From Methanocella arvoryzae MRE50 (GTDB taxonomy: Archaea > Halobacteriota > Methanocellia > Methanocellales > Methanocellaceae), in contig NC_009464.1 of the NCBI RefSeq assembly GCF_000063445.1, forward strand, positions 2,170,001 to 2,234,000: a stretch of DNA of 64,000 bases, given 5' to 3'. Positions 1 to 8,127 of the stretch are shown here, piece by piece; the first letter of the stretch is position 1, and every line of letters begins with the position of its first letter. A model generated the notes under the pieces. The model ran no database searches, was not told where the DNA came from, and saw only the letters and a program-made list of their open reading frames with translations. A program made the translations under genes and the position numbers.

Positions 1-1241
1 AGCAATACCGTATGCCCGGAGTTGATGCCATGGATGGCTGTGCGGGCGCCCTCCGGAGTCCTCACCTCTCCCACGATCACGTATTCGGGCCGCTGCCTGA
101 ATGCGGTGACGAGAAGGTCGAACTCGGTGATGGGCGACTCGCCGGTCTCACGGGTGACCAGCGCGGTCCAGTTCCGGCTGGACAGGCGTACTTCCCGGGT
201 GTCCTCGATGGTGACGACCTTGTTGCGGTCGACGATGAAGGCGGCCACCGCATTGAGGGCGGCGGTCTTTCCGGAGGCAGTGCCGCCGATGAAGGCGGTG
301 CTGCACCTGTTCTCCATCGCCAGCCACAGGAAAGCCAGCGCCTCGGGGGAAAAGGTGCCGTGGCGTATCAGTTCGGCTGCGCTGCGAGCCCTGTTGGCCA
401 GCCTTATGGAGAAGGTGGTGCCCCCGGAGCTGACTTCCCGGTACAGGGTGGCGTTCAGTCGGGAGCCGTCGGGAAGGGCGACGTCCTGTATGGGGCGGGC
501 TGCGCTGATGGATTTGCCTCCACGCTGGACCAGGTACATGACGAAGTCGTCCAGCTCTTCCTCTGAGGTAAATGTTACATTGCTGGGGATCGACTCGAAC
601 TCGGGCAGGTACACGTAAACAGGCTGATAGTAGCCGTTGCAGCTCACGTCCTCCACGTTCCTGTCCTGCAGCAAAGCGTGGATCTTCTTGTAGCCCCAGA
701 AGTCCCGCTCGATGTAGTACAGGAGCCGGTCTCTGGATGCTCCCCTGACTCCCCGGGAGGTACACAGCTGGTCGAACTTCCTGAGGATCCTTTCCCGGCC
801 TCCGATCCGCCTCATCATGGCCAGCTCGGACCTCGGTTTTTTGTGCAGTTCGGCAATGATGTATTCGTACGCCTCTTTTTCTGCAGCAGTAAGCCGGGGC
901 TCGATCAGTTCGTACCTGTACTGGCCGGCCGCCCGGTCCCAGAGCACCTGGGCAGTGCAGAGCGTGCCCACTTTGTAGCTCCTGATCACTTCGGTGCCCG
1001 ACCCTTCTTCCGGCGCCGGGGCGGCCGGCTTTTCCGCTGCGACCGGGCTTTCATCGTTCTCCACCCACGCTCTCTCCCCGGAAACTGCAGGCATGTCGAC
1101 GCCGTCGTCGACCGATAGCAGCCCCGCTGCTGTCAGCGGGCCTTCGCCGGCAGGCTCTCCGTTCATCACCGTCTTCCGGGCGCAGACGTCATCGTCGTCG
1201 ACCGACAGCAGCATTTCTCTGGATAGGCTGTTCATATGCAT
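1..1241 (-). CDS. Type II/IV secretion-type ATPase (archaeal pilus/archaellum GspE/ArlI superfamily), 3' end outside window
   Basis: The reading frame is open from an ATG at 1241 (a second ATG at 1235) to the left edge, so the C-terminus is missing. About the first 80 residues are acidic and low in complexity. A conserved part follows: an N-terminal domain (RNVEDVSCNG, then LPDGSRLNATLY, near residues 190-260) and a Walker A motif GGTASGKT with its lysine near residue 323. Next come the Asp-box region (TIEDTREVRL) and the Walker B/His-box start (RPEYVIVGEVRTPEGA). These are features of the hexameric ATPases that power archaeal type IV pili, archaella and related secretion. The membrane partner (a PilC/TadC/ArlJ-like protein) would be expected just beyond the left edge. 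I cannot say which appendage it serves. Confidence 0.9.
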   Translation of the reverse strand, partial: MHMNSLSREMLLSVDDDDVCARKTVMNGEPAGEGPLTAAGLLSVDDGVDMPAVSGERAWVENDESPVAAEKPAAPAPEEGSGTEVIRSYKVGTLCTAQVLWDRAAGQYRYELIEPRLTAAEKEAYEYIIAELHKKPRSELAMMRRIGGRERILRKFDQLCTSRGVRGASRDRLLYYIERDFWGYKKIHALLQDRNVEDVSCNGYYQPVYVYLPEFESIPSNVTFTSEEELDDFVMYLVQRGGKSISAARPIQDVALPDGSRLNATLYREVSSGGTTFSIRLANRARSAAELIRHGTFSPEALAFLWLAMENRCSTAFIGGTASGKTAALNAVAAFIVDRNKVVTIEDTREVRLSSRNWTALVTRETGESPITEFDLLVTAFRQRPEYVIVGEVRTPEGARTAIHGINSGHTVL

Positions 1242-1310
1242 ACCATACTATTTTTCTACAAATTGTAATTAAGTGTGGCATATGTTATTTATACTTTGCT
1301 GAAAATAAGT

Positions 1311-1859
1311 ATGGACAGCATGGAACAGGGACACGTAAGGCGAACCTTCGAAGCGGTGGAGAGGGACCTGGCAGAGTCCGGGAGCGGTATGAAGGTGCTC
1401 GGCATCGTGTCGGGCAGGGATTGCTATCCGCCTGGCGAGGATGCCTTGAGGCTGGCTGACGACTGCCGGGCGCTGGGCATCGACGTGCTCTCTGCGGAAG
1501 ATGGCGATCGCAGGCTGCTGGTGGCGGGCCAGGTATACTCGGATGTATACGCAGTCGTCCTGCTGCCCCCCGGCTTGCCGGCCGTGGCTGCGGCCCGGCA
1601 CTTACAGCGCCTGCTGGCCGCAGACAGCCTTCTCCGGCCTGAGGAACGGCTGCTGCCTGCGAGCGAGGTACTCTCTTTACTGGGACGGTGGGAGTGGCAG
1701 GTGGCGGTGATCTTCGGCCCGGCTTTCGCGGCGAAGGCGGTCGAAAAGGCCTGTGCCGGCCACGATTGCGGACGGATGACTTCCCGGGGCATCGGCGAGG
1801 TGCGCCGGTGCCTCGTCTCGGCGACCGGCGGCTCGATCGATTTCACAGAAAGTACATAA
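1311..1859 (+). CDS. Hypothetical protein, about 182 aa
   Basis: I do not recognise this protein. The frame opens at 1275, but a TATA-like box (TTTATA, 1288-1293) lies inside that upstream part. The start is therefore more likely ATG 1311 or ATG 1320, on a nearly leaderless transcript. The protein is soluble-looking and alternates hydrophobic strands with helices (VLGIVSGRD, YAVVLLPPGLPAV, WQVAVIFGPAFAAKAVEKA), as in a Rossmann-like alpha/beta fold. No catalytic motif is evident. It is divergent from the secretion ATPase, with about 70 bp between their starts, so the two may share a control region. Codon use resembles that of its neighbours. Confidence 0.6.
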   Translation: MDSMEQGHVRRTFEAVERDLAESGSGMKVLGIVSGRDCYPPGEDALRLADDCRALGIDVLSAEDGDRRLLVAGQVYSDVYAVVLLPPGLPAVAAARHLQRLLAADSLLRPEERLLPASEVLSLLGRWEWQVAVIFGPAFAAKAVEKACAGHDCGRMTSRGIGEVRRCLVSATGGSIDFTEST

Positions 1860-2037
1860 ACGAAGCGGGAATAAGTCCTGATCGTGCGCCAGCATCGCCG
1901 TAAGTCGATTTTGAGCGGCTGGCGCCGCACGGCCGGCGATGAGCGGATTCCCCTCGGCTCACCTCGTCCGTGCGATCCTCGATCGAGCATACGGTAAACC
2001 TTATGCTACTACAAGACCCTAATGAATACAATCCCTG

Positions 2038-2985
2038 GTGAAATTCGTGCAACTCCCCGACGTTCAAGCAAGCAATCCGGATGTGATGGTCGGCCTGACA
2101 CGCGTTGGCGTGACCGAAGTCAAAAAGATGGTGGAGATCACCCGGAGCGACAAGAGACCGATTATTCTGATTCCTACCTTCGACATTTTCGTCGACCTGC
2201 CCTCTTATCGAAAGGGCGCGAACCTGTCCAGGAACCTTGAGGCCATAGACCGGACGCTGGAAGAGGCGCTCAACCAGCCGGTGTACCGGATCGAAGACCT
2301 GTGCGTAGACGTGGCGAAGCGGCTCCTCGAGACCCATGAGTACGCTTCCAACGCGGAGGTCAGGATGCATGGCGAGTACATGATGAAGAAGAAGTCGCCG
2401 AAGACCGGCCTCGAATGCCAGGAAGTCTACGACATCTACGCCGATGCCATCGTAGTCCGGGGCGGCATCATTCGCAAGACGATCGGCGCCAAAGTCATCG
2501 CCATGACAGCGTGCCCGTGCGCCCAGGAGATCTCCAAGGAGACCGCGTTCAAGAAGCTGGCAGCGCTCGGCGTGGCCGACAACGTGATCGCAGAGTTCCT
2601 GGATGACATGCCCATGCCTACCCACAACCAGCGGGGCGTCGGCACCATCAAGATCGAGTCCGGGAATGACGTGAAAGTGTCAATAGAGGCGATCATCGAC
2701 ATCATCGAAAATTCCATGAGCTCCCAGATGTACGAGCTGCTCAAGAGAGAGGACGAGCGGTACGTAGTCCATTCCGCCCACAAGAACCCCAAGTTCGTGG
2801 AGGACTGCGTGAGGACAATGGCCAAGAACCTCGTCCGGAAGTTCCCCAGCCTGCCCGACGATGCGGTTATCACCATCGAGCAGGTCAACGAGGAGAGCAT
2901 CCACCGCCACAATGCCTTTGCAGAGCGGATGGCTACCTTCGGTGAGCTGAAAAAAGAAATGCTGAGCAACGGTCCTGTTCTATAG
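2038..2985 (+). CDS. mptA: GTP cyclohydrolase MptA (FolE2/GTP cyclohydrolase IV family)
   Basis: 315 aa from a GTG start. MptA converts GTP to 7,8-dihydroneopterin 2',3'-cyclic phosphate, the first step of tetrahydromethanopterin synthesis. The family is Fe(II)-dependent and related to bacterial FolE2. Seen here are the family Cys motif TACPCAQE (near residue 160) and the His motif PTHNQRG (near residue 200). The length matches archaeal MptA. The gene stands alone. It is followed by a T-rich stretch at 2995-3014, flanked by the inverted repeat GGAATC/GATTCC, which could end transcription. Methanopterin is the C1 carrier used by the Fwd pathway encoded later in the window. Confidence 0.95.
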   Translation: MKFVQLPDVQASNPDVMVGLTRVGVTEVKKMVEITRSDKRPIILIPTFDIFVDLPSYRKGANLSRNLEAIDRTLEEALNQPVYRIEDLCVDVAKRLLETHEYASNAEVRMHGEYMMKKKSPKTGLECQEVYDIYADAIVVRGGIIRKTIGAKVIAMTACPCAQEISKETAFKKLAALGVADNVIAEFLDDMPMPTHNQRGVGTIKIESGNDVKVSIEAIIDIIENSMSSQMYELLKREDERYVVHSAHKNPKFVEDCVRTMAKNLVRKFPSLPDDAVITIEQVNEESIHRHNAFAERMATFGELKKEMLSNGPVL

Positions 2986-2989
2986 GGCC

Positions 2990-3021
2990 GGAATCCTTTT
3001 TTCTATACCTTTTTAGATTCC
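2990..3021 (+). terminator. T-rich terminator candidate after mptA
   Basis: Directly after the mptA stop, GGAATC (2990-2995) and GATTCC (3016-3021) form an inverted repeat. It brackets two T-runs (2996-3002 and 3010-3014). Archaeal RNA polymerase terminates at oligo-T tracts, so this is a plausible end of the mptA transcript. Confidence 0.45.
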
Positions 3022-3150
3022 CGAGACTTGCATGAAACTGATTACGGTTAGCCTTATCCATCGATCGCAGGCAGCATGATAGTGAATATCATATTATGGT
3101 ATAGTCCCCAGGCACATGTTACCCGTCGCCCGAAAGTCCTCCGGGCCGGC

Positions 3151-3170
3151 TTATTAAAAAAGAAAAAATT
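3151..3170 (-). terminator. Oligo-T terminator candidate after ribB
   Basis: On the minus strand, ten bases past the ribB stop, the sequence is almost all T in two runs (complement of 3155-3168). This fits archaeal oligo-T termination of the ribK-ribB transcript, which converges on mptA. Confidence 0.45.
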
Positions 3171-3179
3171 GAGAAACTG

Positions 3180-3884
3180 TTAGTTCTGGCTCTGCATCTT
3201 CTTGAAGAGCTCTTCGACCTCAGTGCCCTCTACGAAGACGAGGCCGTGCTTCTTAGCGTAAGCCTTCGCATCTTCCTTGGTGAGCGCCTTGCCGGTTTCC
3301 CCGTCCAGCATCTCGCACATGACCATCGCAGGAGTGACTCCTGCCGCCCTGGCGAGGACGATGGACAGCTCCGTCTGGCCTCTCCTGTCTTTCAGGAGGT
3401 TGGGAGCACAGCGCAGCAGCGGCACGTGGCCGGGCGACCTGAACTCCTGGCCGAAGGGGATCTTGTTGCCGTTGAGGGCGCTTTTTGTGATGTCGGCTAA
3501 CTTCGTGATGGTGAGCGACCGGTCGTAGTCGGTGATGCCTGTGTAGGTTTTGCGGTGGTTGACCCAGAGCGAGAACGAGGACTTGGAGTCATATGGAATG
3601 TCGCCTACCTTCTCGTAGATCGACTCGATGGCGCCGAACCCGTTGCCCGAGTCTCCGGCGTACTTCAACACGTCCACGATATACGGGATGCCCAGCTTCG
3701 TGCACGCGACCGGGTCGATGGCCACGCACATCAGGCCACCGGCGTCCCTGCGGAGCTGGTAGACGATCTGCGGGGTGGTGAACTCTGCGGGGACGACCAG
3801 GTCGGTCTCGCGTTCGCGGTTGTCGTAGTCGTAAAGCAGTATCACTTGGCCCTTGCGGAGGGCCTGTATAGCGTCGTCTATCAT
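3180..3884 (-). CDS. ribB: 3,4-dihydroxy-2-butanone-4-phosphate synthase RibB
   Basis: 234 aa from ATG 3884 (MIDDAIQALRKG). The frame extends further upstream, but that part lies inside ribK. RibB converts ribulose 5-phosphate to formate and the four-carbon precursor of riboflavin, using Mg2+. Recognisable elements are the acidic substrate loop RERETDLVVPAEF, the SPGHVPLLRCAP segment and the RRGQTELSIVLARAAGV segment, in the family order. The gene is the archaeal single-domain form, with no fused RibA cyclohydrolase. Its ATG overlaps the ribK stop by four bases (ATGA), so the two are probably translationally coupled. Confidence 0.95.
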   Translation of the reverse strand: MIDDAIQALRKGQVILLYDYDNRERETDLVVPAEFTTPQIVYQLRRDAGGLMCVAIDPVACTKLGIPYIVDVLKYAGDSGNGFGAIESIYEKVGDIPYDSKSSFSLWVNHRKTYTGITDYDRSLTITKLADITKSALNGNKIPFGQEFRSPGHVPLLRCAPNLLKDRRGQTELSIVLARAAGVTPAMVMCEMLDGETGKALTKEDAKAYAKKHGLVFVEGTEVEELFKKMQSQN

Positions 3885-4513
3885 TCCAGCGTCACCTCTA
3901 CTTCGTCGCCGTCCCGGAGGCCGAGCGACTCTCTCAGTTTGATCGGAGCTATGATCTCTATCAGGTTGGGCGGGTAGCTCGTCCTGTCCGGGCGGATAAT
4001 GGCTGCCCTGACTCCTTTGATCCTTACGGGGTAGCACTTGCATCCCCCGAAGGTCCGGTTCTCTCCTTTGAAGCCGGCTATCACGACCGCTTCGTGCTCG
4101 GCCGGGATGAAGGGCTCCGTCAGGCGGACGTTCAGGGTCCCCGGGTACGGGTCGAAGCCGAGCTTATCGTTGAACTGGTTACGGTAGCCGTCCAGCGAAA
4201 TGTAGTACTGGCCCTCGCCCAGGCCCGTGACCACTTTGCCCCTCATGACGGGGGCGCCGCCGTCTTCGAAGATGCTGCAGTAGTCCCGGTACTCGGACTT
4301 CAGGCACGTGATGCCCTTTTCCGTGATCCGGACCTTCTGGCCCTCCGGAGTGACGACCCGGGTGATGTACCCGTCCTCTTCCAGGGCAGACAGCCGCCTT
4401 GCCGCCGTCTGGGGGCTCATGCCCAGCGAGGTCGCGAAAATTGATGATGAGAGACTCACCTGCTCCTTGTTCGCGCCCATCAGGGCCAGCCGCTTCAGCG
4501 TCTCGACTTCCAT
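3881..4513 (-). CDS. ribK: CTP-dependent riboflavin kinase with N-terminal winged-helix domain
   Basis: 210 aa from ATG 4513 (MEVETLKRLALMG). This start has a GAGG Shine-Dalgarno about six bases upstream; the frame can be extended four codons to a TTG that lies within that Shine-Dalgarno. Archaeal RibK uses CTP rather than ATP to phosphorylate riboflavin to FMN. Residues 1-80 form a MarR-like winged helix (SLGMSPQTAARRLSALEEDGYI). Residues 90-210 are the kinase barrel, with GLGEGQYYISLDGY, FDPYPGTLNVRL and GGCKCYPVRI. The DNA-binding domain suggests it may also act as a flavin-responsive repressor of this operon, as proposed for HTH-RibK fusions. That role is inferred. Confidence 0.93.
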   Translation of the reverse strand: MEVETLKRLALMGANKEQVSLSSSIFATSLGMSPQTAARRLSALEEDGYITRVVTPEGQKVRITEKGITCLKSEYRDYCSIFEDGGAPVMRGKVVTGLGEGQYYISLDGYRNQFNDKLGFDPYPGTLNVRLTEPFIPAEHEAVVIAGFKGENRTFGGCKCYPVRIKGVRAAIIRPDRTSYPPNLIEIIAPIKLRESLGLRDGDEVEVTLE

Positions 4514-4739
4514 AATGCTCCTCAATTTTTAGATGCTTATCACATATGGTATGCAACTATATAATGTTTATTGTCCTGTAAACGAATAGTAAAAACGAGC
4601 CGGGCGCAGTTATATATTAATAAATTATATCGGACGTCAGTAGAAACGGGCTATAATCTAGCGTCCAAAAAGTGAGGAAGAAGGGTGCTCATAATTGAAG
4701 CCTGCGGCAATATTTAGGAAACCTATTGTACTAGTGCCC

Positions 4740-5194
4740 GTACCGTTTACACGAAGTATAGTCATTTCTGAAACTTTTTGGATGTCTGTCCGATCAGATC
4801 GTGGGGCGTATAGCCCTTGCTTATTCACGTGTGAACGATGACGAACGCTGCGCTGTGCTTGGACACAGATTGGACAGATGATACAGATTGGACAGATGCG
4901 ATAAGGAAAAGTTGGTTAGACGATATCCTATTTCAGGTAGTATCTGTATAATCTGTCAAATCTGTACAATCTGTGTCCCGGCACAGCGCAGCGATCGTTC
5001 ACGCATCGCCTCGAGAACGCCTGCGAATGCAGGCGTTCAAAAGGCGAACATCCGGGCACAGGAATGTCCAAAAAGTTTCAAGAAAAACTATACTCAAAGT
5101 ACTCAAAGTACGGTAAAAATGGCATGCTGGGAAATGATCTTATCGTAAAACTTCGCGTACTTCGCGTACCTTGCGTACTTCGTGTAAACCGTAC
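4740..5194. repeat. Nested inverted-repeat element (TACTTCGCG/TACTCAAAG arms) enclosing a CACAGATT-type element
   Basis: The outer ends are a 19-bp inverted repeat with one mismatch (4740-4758 and 5176-5194). Inside it is a 13-bp perfect inverted repeat, GAAACTTTTTGGA (4770-4782) with TCCAAAAAGTTTC (5067-5079), with further pairing next to it. The right arm contains short tandem units of about nine bases (ACTCAAAGT twice near 5095, then CTTCGCGTA/CTTGCGTA near 5151-5180). The element fills most of the 700-bp gap between comB and ribK. No gene is visible in it. It encloses the element annotated at 4841-4993, so it may be a composite of two insertions. Confidence 0.7.
4841..4993. repeat. Intergenic inverted-repeat element, CACAGATT family, copy 1
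   Basis: The left end ACGAACGCTGCGCTGTGC (4841-4858) and the right end GCACAGCGCAGCG (4981-4993) are inverted copies. The interior consists of degenerate units such as GGACAGATG and ACAGATTGG. Their complements (ATCTGTACA, AATCTGTGT) make up the right arm, so one strand could fold into a long imperfect hairpin. The same termini occur at 7372, 9947 and 26087. There is no coding capacity. Confidence 0.8.
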
Positions 5195-5224
5195 CTGACA
5201 GTCCTAAAAGTTCAGAAATGAATA

Positions 5225-5908
5225 TTACAGCAGTGTTATCGCTCCGTTCCTGTAAACCGGTATCAAAGGATAAGTGTTAATCTCAGTACAGATCATCTCC
5301 ACGTCTCTGCCGGAGCCATAAGCTGTCAGCTTTCTTCCCGAAGCAGAGCCTCTGATGCCCTCGAGCAGGGCTTTGCCCTCCAGCGACTCTGTGGCGGCCT
5401 GCACGGCTCTTTCTGGGTTTTCGCCTCCGTTGATTCTGCCGGCGATGTTCTCGATCAGCAGGGCGGCGCACAGGTCTTCATCTGATTTCAGGGGCGAGCC
5501 GGAGGCGAGCAGGTAAGCGTGGGGCTGCGACCTGATTCGATCTGCCACGGCTCCTGCGTTGAGGGTGCTGGCGATGATGCCGCCTTCGACCATTACTCTT
5601 GTGCCGTTGGTCGTGGTGATCACAACCGTCCTGCCCTTCAGATCGGAGGCCATCAGCTCGGTCGGAGAATTGCCGTGGTCAAAACCCTTGATTTTTATGC
5701 CCTGGCGCTCGCCGATGGTGATCGCTCCCAGTTCCCGGCCGAGCCGGAGGGCTTCAGCTTCGTCCTCCACCGGAATTACCTTTCGGGCTCCCGAGGCGAG
5801 GGCGACGATGATGGTGGAAGAAGCCCGCAGGACGTCGATGATCACAGGCAGGCCTTCAGGGGCCTTCAAAAAATCGGCTTTGCCGGCGGGGCCGGTGTAA
5901 CATTTCAT
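5225..5908 (-). CDS. comB: 2-phosphosulfolactate phosphatase ComB
   Basis: 227 aa from ATG 5908 (MKCYTGPAG). ComB hydrolyses 2-phosphosulfolactate to sulfolactate, the second step of the PEP-dependent route to coenzyme M. The family signatures are present: VIIDVLRASSTIIVALASGA near residue 22, the GERQGIKIKGFDHGNSPTE region, TTTNGTR near residue 90, and a C-terminal GSGRDVEMI. The gene follows a hypothetical gene (5923-6582) by 14 bp and a methyltransferase before that, all on the minus strand, which suggests a three-gene operon. No comA or comC lies nearby. The 14 bases just before and including the ATG recur at the start of the methyltransferase gene. Confidence 0.93.
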   Translation of the reverse strand: MKCYTGPAGKADFLKAPEGLPVIIDVLRASSTIIVALASGARKVIPVEDEAEALRLGRELGAITIGERQGIKIKGFDHGNSPTELMASDLKGRTVVITTTNGTRVMVEGGIIASTLNAGAVADRIRSQPHAYLLASGSPLKSDEDLCAALLIENIAGRINGGENPERAVQAATESLEGKALLEGIRGSASGRKLTAYGSGRDVEMICTEINTYPLIPVYRNGAITLL

Positions 5909-5922
5909 AGCAATCGATCGGA

Positions 5923-6582
5923 TTATGGTTGAACGAGCCTGATCCACTTCAGGCCTTTTCCGGGCTTGATCGGCTTTGCGTCGTCCAGGAAGATGCGGCC
6001 GTACATGCGGCATCTGATCACTTTCGTGCCGAACTGGCTCTCTATCTCCTTGATGTTGCCCATGTACGCCAGGCCTTCCTGCTCGCCCATGGTCCGGGCG
6101 GTCCACTTTGCAATGTAGTTCGCGTTGTAGTCCCGGGCATCAAGCCGCTTGATCACGCACCGGTAGTCGTTCTTCAGCTTGGTGCTGAGCGTGCCTGAGC
6201 ACATTTCCTCAGAGAGCCTGGCCCGGAGGCTCTCGATCGTGCCGGCGGTGACGACGTCAAGCTGGTTCACCGTGTTGCTGAACTCCTCGTCTTCCGCATC
6301 TCTCTCGGCCTTGAAGAGCCGCTCGATCTCGCTCGTAAGCTCCTCTGAGGGCACGATGCCCTGCTGGGCGAGCCAGCCGATCAGCCACTCATAATAGTTA
6401 TTACTGGCGTCGACAGTAGCTGCATGGGTTTCGCCTTTCTTAGGCTTCTCCTTCTTGGCGGATATACGGATCTTGCCCTCTTTTCCCAAAAATATAGTGA
6501 AGTTCCCCTGCTTGCTCGCGATGTCAAGGGCCTTCTTCTCCTGTCTTTTATTCAGCTTGATTTCAAAGATGTCCGGCGCCAT
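5923..6582 (-). CDS. Hypothetical protein in the comB operon, 219 aa
   Basis: I do not recognise a family. The start ATG 6582 lies 25 bp after the methyltransferase stop, and the gene ends 14 bp before comB, so it is probably co-transcribed with both. The N-terminus is lysine-rich and strand-like (FEIKLNKRQEKKALDIASKQGNFTIFL shows the style). The middle (near residues 75-125) is acidic and helical, and the C-terminal part is basic with paired cysteine and arginine (VIRCRMYGRIFLDDAKPI). It has no signal peptide or membrane segment. A 12-bp perfect palindrome (ATAAGCGCTTAT, 6594-6605) sits just upstream of the start. A link to coenzyme M synthesis rests on position only. Confidence 0.7.
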   Translation of the reverse strand: MAPDIFEIKLNKRQEKKALDIASKQGNFTIFLGKEGKIRISAKKEKPKKGETHAATVDASNNYYEWLIGWLAQQGIVPSEELTSEIERLFKAERDAEDEEFSNTVNQLDVVTAGTIESLRARLSEEMCSGTLSTKLKNDYRCVIKRLDARDYNANYIAKWTARTMGEQEGLAYMGNIKEIESQFGTKVIRCRMYGRIFLDDAKPIKPGKGLKWIRLVQP

Positions 6583-6593
6583 GTTTCTAAAAG

Positions 6594-6605
6594 ATAAGCG
6601 CTTAT
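6594..6605. promoter_or_regulatory. 12-bp palindrome upstream of the hypothetical gene
   Basis: ATAAGCGCTTAT is a perfect palindrome in the 24-bp gap between the methyltransferase stop and the ATG at 6582. It could be an operator or a small RNA fold. At this length chance is possible. Confidence 0.3.
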
Positions 6606-6606
6606 G

Positions 6607-7293
6607 CTATTTGATGTTTTTCACCCTGTTTTTCACCCTGTACCGCAGCCACCAGAAACTCTCGCCCGCGCTGATCTCGAGATCTTCAGCGTAAAGCGCC
6701 AGCAGGGGCTGAAGCGAGCTGTCATCATAGTAGTTCACTATGATCTCCCCCATGCTGCCGTCGGGCATCCGCCTCAGCCTGAACGTATCCGGGCTGCCCC
6801 TTTTTACCATAAGAGTACCCCCTGTCTTTGGCGTGTAGAGTCTGTCCGCCATGAACACCACCGAGCCCTCTCCGAGGCGATTGTGGAAACCTCCGAGAAA
6901 TTTTTCCACTCTATCTCTGGGCACATGTGACAGCCAGAATATGGCGAGGCCGGCGTCGTACGATCCCTGTACTGAGGCCAGCTCATAGGCGTCATGCACG
7001 CAGAACTCCACGCTCTCCGGGGGCAGTGCCCTGGATTGGGCGACTGCCAGCATCTTCGGCGAGATGTCCAGCGCCACCACGTGAGCGGCCACCTCCGCCG
7101 CGATCTTCGTCCAGTACCCCGTGCCGCACGCCACCTCCAGCACTCGGCGTCCTTTAAGAGTTTGCCGAATCGAGTCAGCGATGGCATCCAGTTCAGCCTT
7201 CCGCTCCAGATCGGCCCCGGTCTCATCGTCGACGCCGAGATATTCCACTTCTGCGGTGACATCATTATTACTCTCGGGGTGCTGGTCCGGCAT
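6607..7293 (-). CDS. Class I SAM-dependent methyltransferase
   Basis: 228 aa from ATG 7293 (MPDQHPESNNDVTAEVEYLG); the frame extends seven codons further upstream. The SAM-binding motif I VLEVACGTGYWT lies near residue 53. Acidic motif II VVALDISPKMLAVAQ and the motif SYDAGLAIFWLSHVPRD follow in the usual order of a Rossmann methyltransferase. The substrate cannot be read from the sequence. It is the first gene of the apparent operon with the hypothetical gene and comB. Its start is preceded by the same 14-base sequence seen at comB. Confidence 0.85.
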   Translation of the reverse strand: MPDQHPESNNDVTAEVEYLGVDDETGADLERKAELDAIADSIRQTLKGRRVLEVACGTGYWTKIAAEVAAHVVALDISPKMLAVAQSRALPPESVEFCVHDAYELASVQGSYDAGLAIFWLSHVPRDRVEKFLGGFHNRLGEGSVVFMADRLYTPKTGGTLMVKRGSPDTFRLRRMPDGSMGEIIVNYYDDSSLQPLLALYAEDLEISAGESFWWLRYRVKNRVKNIK

Positions 7294-7371
7294 AGCAATC
7301 GATCTAATTTTCACCTGCGGGGTTAAAAGAGTTCGGGTTGCAATAAGTTGCCCATGGGTTCGTGAACATAC

Positions 7372-7687
7372 ACGAACGCTGCGCTGTGCTAATCCACACA
7401 GATGGCACAGATTCTGATTGATTCCACAGATTCCTCTGCTGAATCCACCGATTACTACACGATATCACAGAAGGAATACTCTAACTATTCGATCACCTAT
7501 AGCAAGTATAAGAGCACTCGATCAGAACATTTTGTTATCTGTGGAATCCATCGTAATCTGTGCTATCCAGTCGTAATCTGTGGAATCAGTTTCAATCCGT
7601 GAAATCTGTGAGGTTTTGCACAGCGCAGCGTTCGTCTTGCTGTCTCACTACACAAGAGCAACCAGAAACGCACAGCGTTCGTCTTGC
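7372..7687. repeat. Intergenic inverted-repeat element, CACAGATT family, copy 2, with flanking module
   Basis: The ends ACGAACGCTGCGCTGTGC (7372-7389) and GCACAGCGCAGCGTTCGT (7618-7635) are a perfect 18-bp inverted repeat. The arms are made of units such as CACAGATTC on the left and GAATCTGTG or AATCTGTGC on the right. Beyond the right end, a module of about 50 bp (CTTGCTGTCTCACTACAC, then AACCAGAAACGCACAGCG) is repeated in inverted orientation at 26031-26086. The rest of the gap to 7888 shows no gene. Confidence 0.85.
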
Positions 7688-7888
7688 TATCTCACCATGC
7701 CCAGGCAACCTGGGACAAAACGCCTCGCTGTAAGCGTTTAATATATAGAAAAATGTTGATTGTACGCCGCAATCGTGCCGGGTAATACCCTTCCGGGCTA
7801 ACACGCCTGCGGCATACCTATAATCATCGCCCGATCCGGGGGAGCGTCCGTCACGGTGATAGTTATGGTTTAAAAGTCTGTACCTGAC

Positions 7889-8122
7889 TTATTTCTTGTA
7901 CTCGGTGTAGCCGCACTTGCCGCAGGAGACGCGGTCCTTGTGGGCTGCCATGAAGACGCCGTCGCCGCAGCGGGGGCAGGTCTGGCCCTTGCGGCTGACT
8001 TTGCCGTCCTTGACTTCGTACATGCGGGCCTTGGTGTTGGTGCCCTTGGCCGGGCCCTTGGCGCCGCCCTTAGATGCTGCCGGTGCTGCCGGTGCCTTTG
8101 CGGGTGCTTTTGGTGCTGCCAT
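7889..8122 (-). CDS. rps27ae: Small ribosomal subunit protein eS31 (S27ae)
   Basis: 77 aa. This 30S subunit protein has one zinc-ribbon, seen as CPRCGDGVF and CGKCGY (Cys pairs at about residues 49/52 and 68/71). The N-terminal 30 residues are Ala/Lys/Pro-rich (repeated APKAPAKAP pattern), longer than in most archaeal eS31 proteins, which are about 50 residues. The gene is last in the operon spt4-DUF359-rps24e-rps27ae, starting 5 bp after the eS24 stop. Confidence 0.95.
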   Translation of the reverse strand: MAAPKAPAKAPAAPAASKGGAKGPAKGTNTKARMYEVKDGKVSRKGQTCPRCGDGVFMAAHKDRVSCGKCGYTEYKK

Positions 8123-8127
8123 TCAGA

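Noticed and set aside
7402-7602. Short open frames inside the repeat elements (also near 28348, 31353 and 4888)
   Set aside because: They are translations of tandem-unit DNA (Ser/Thr/His or Arg-rich strings), differ between copies, and have no start signals.
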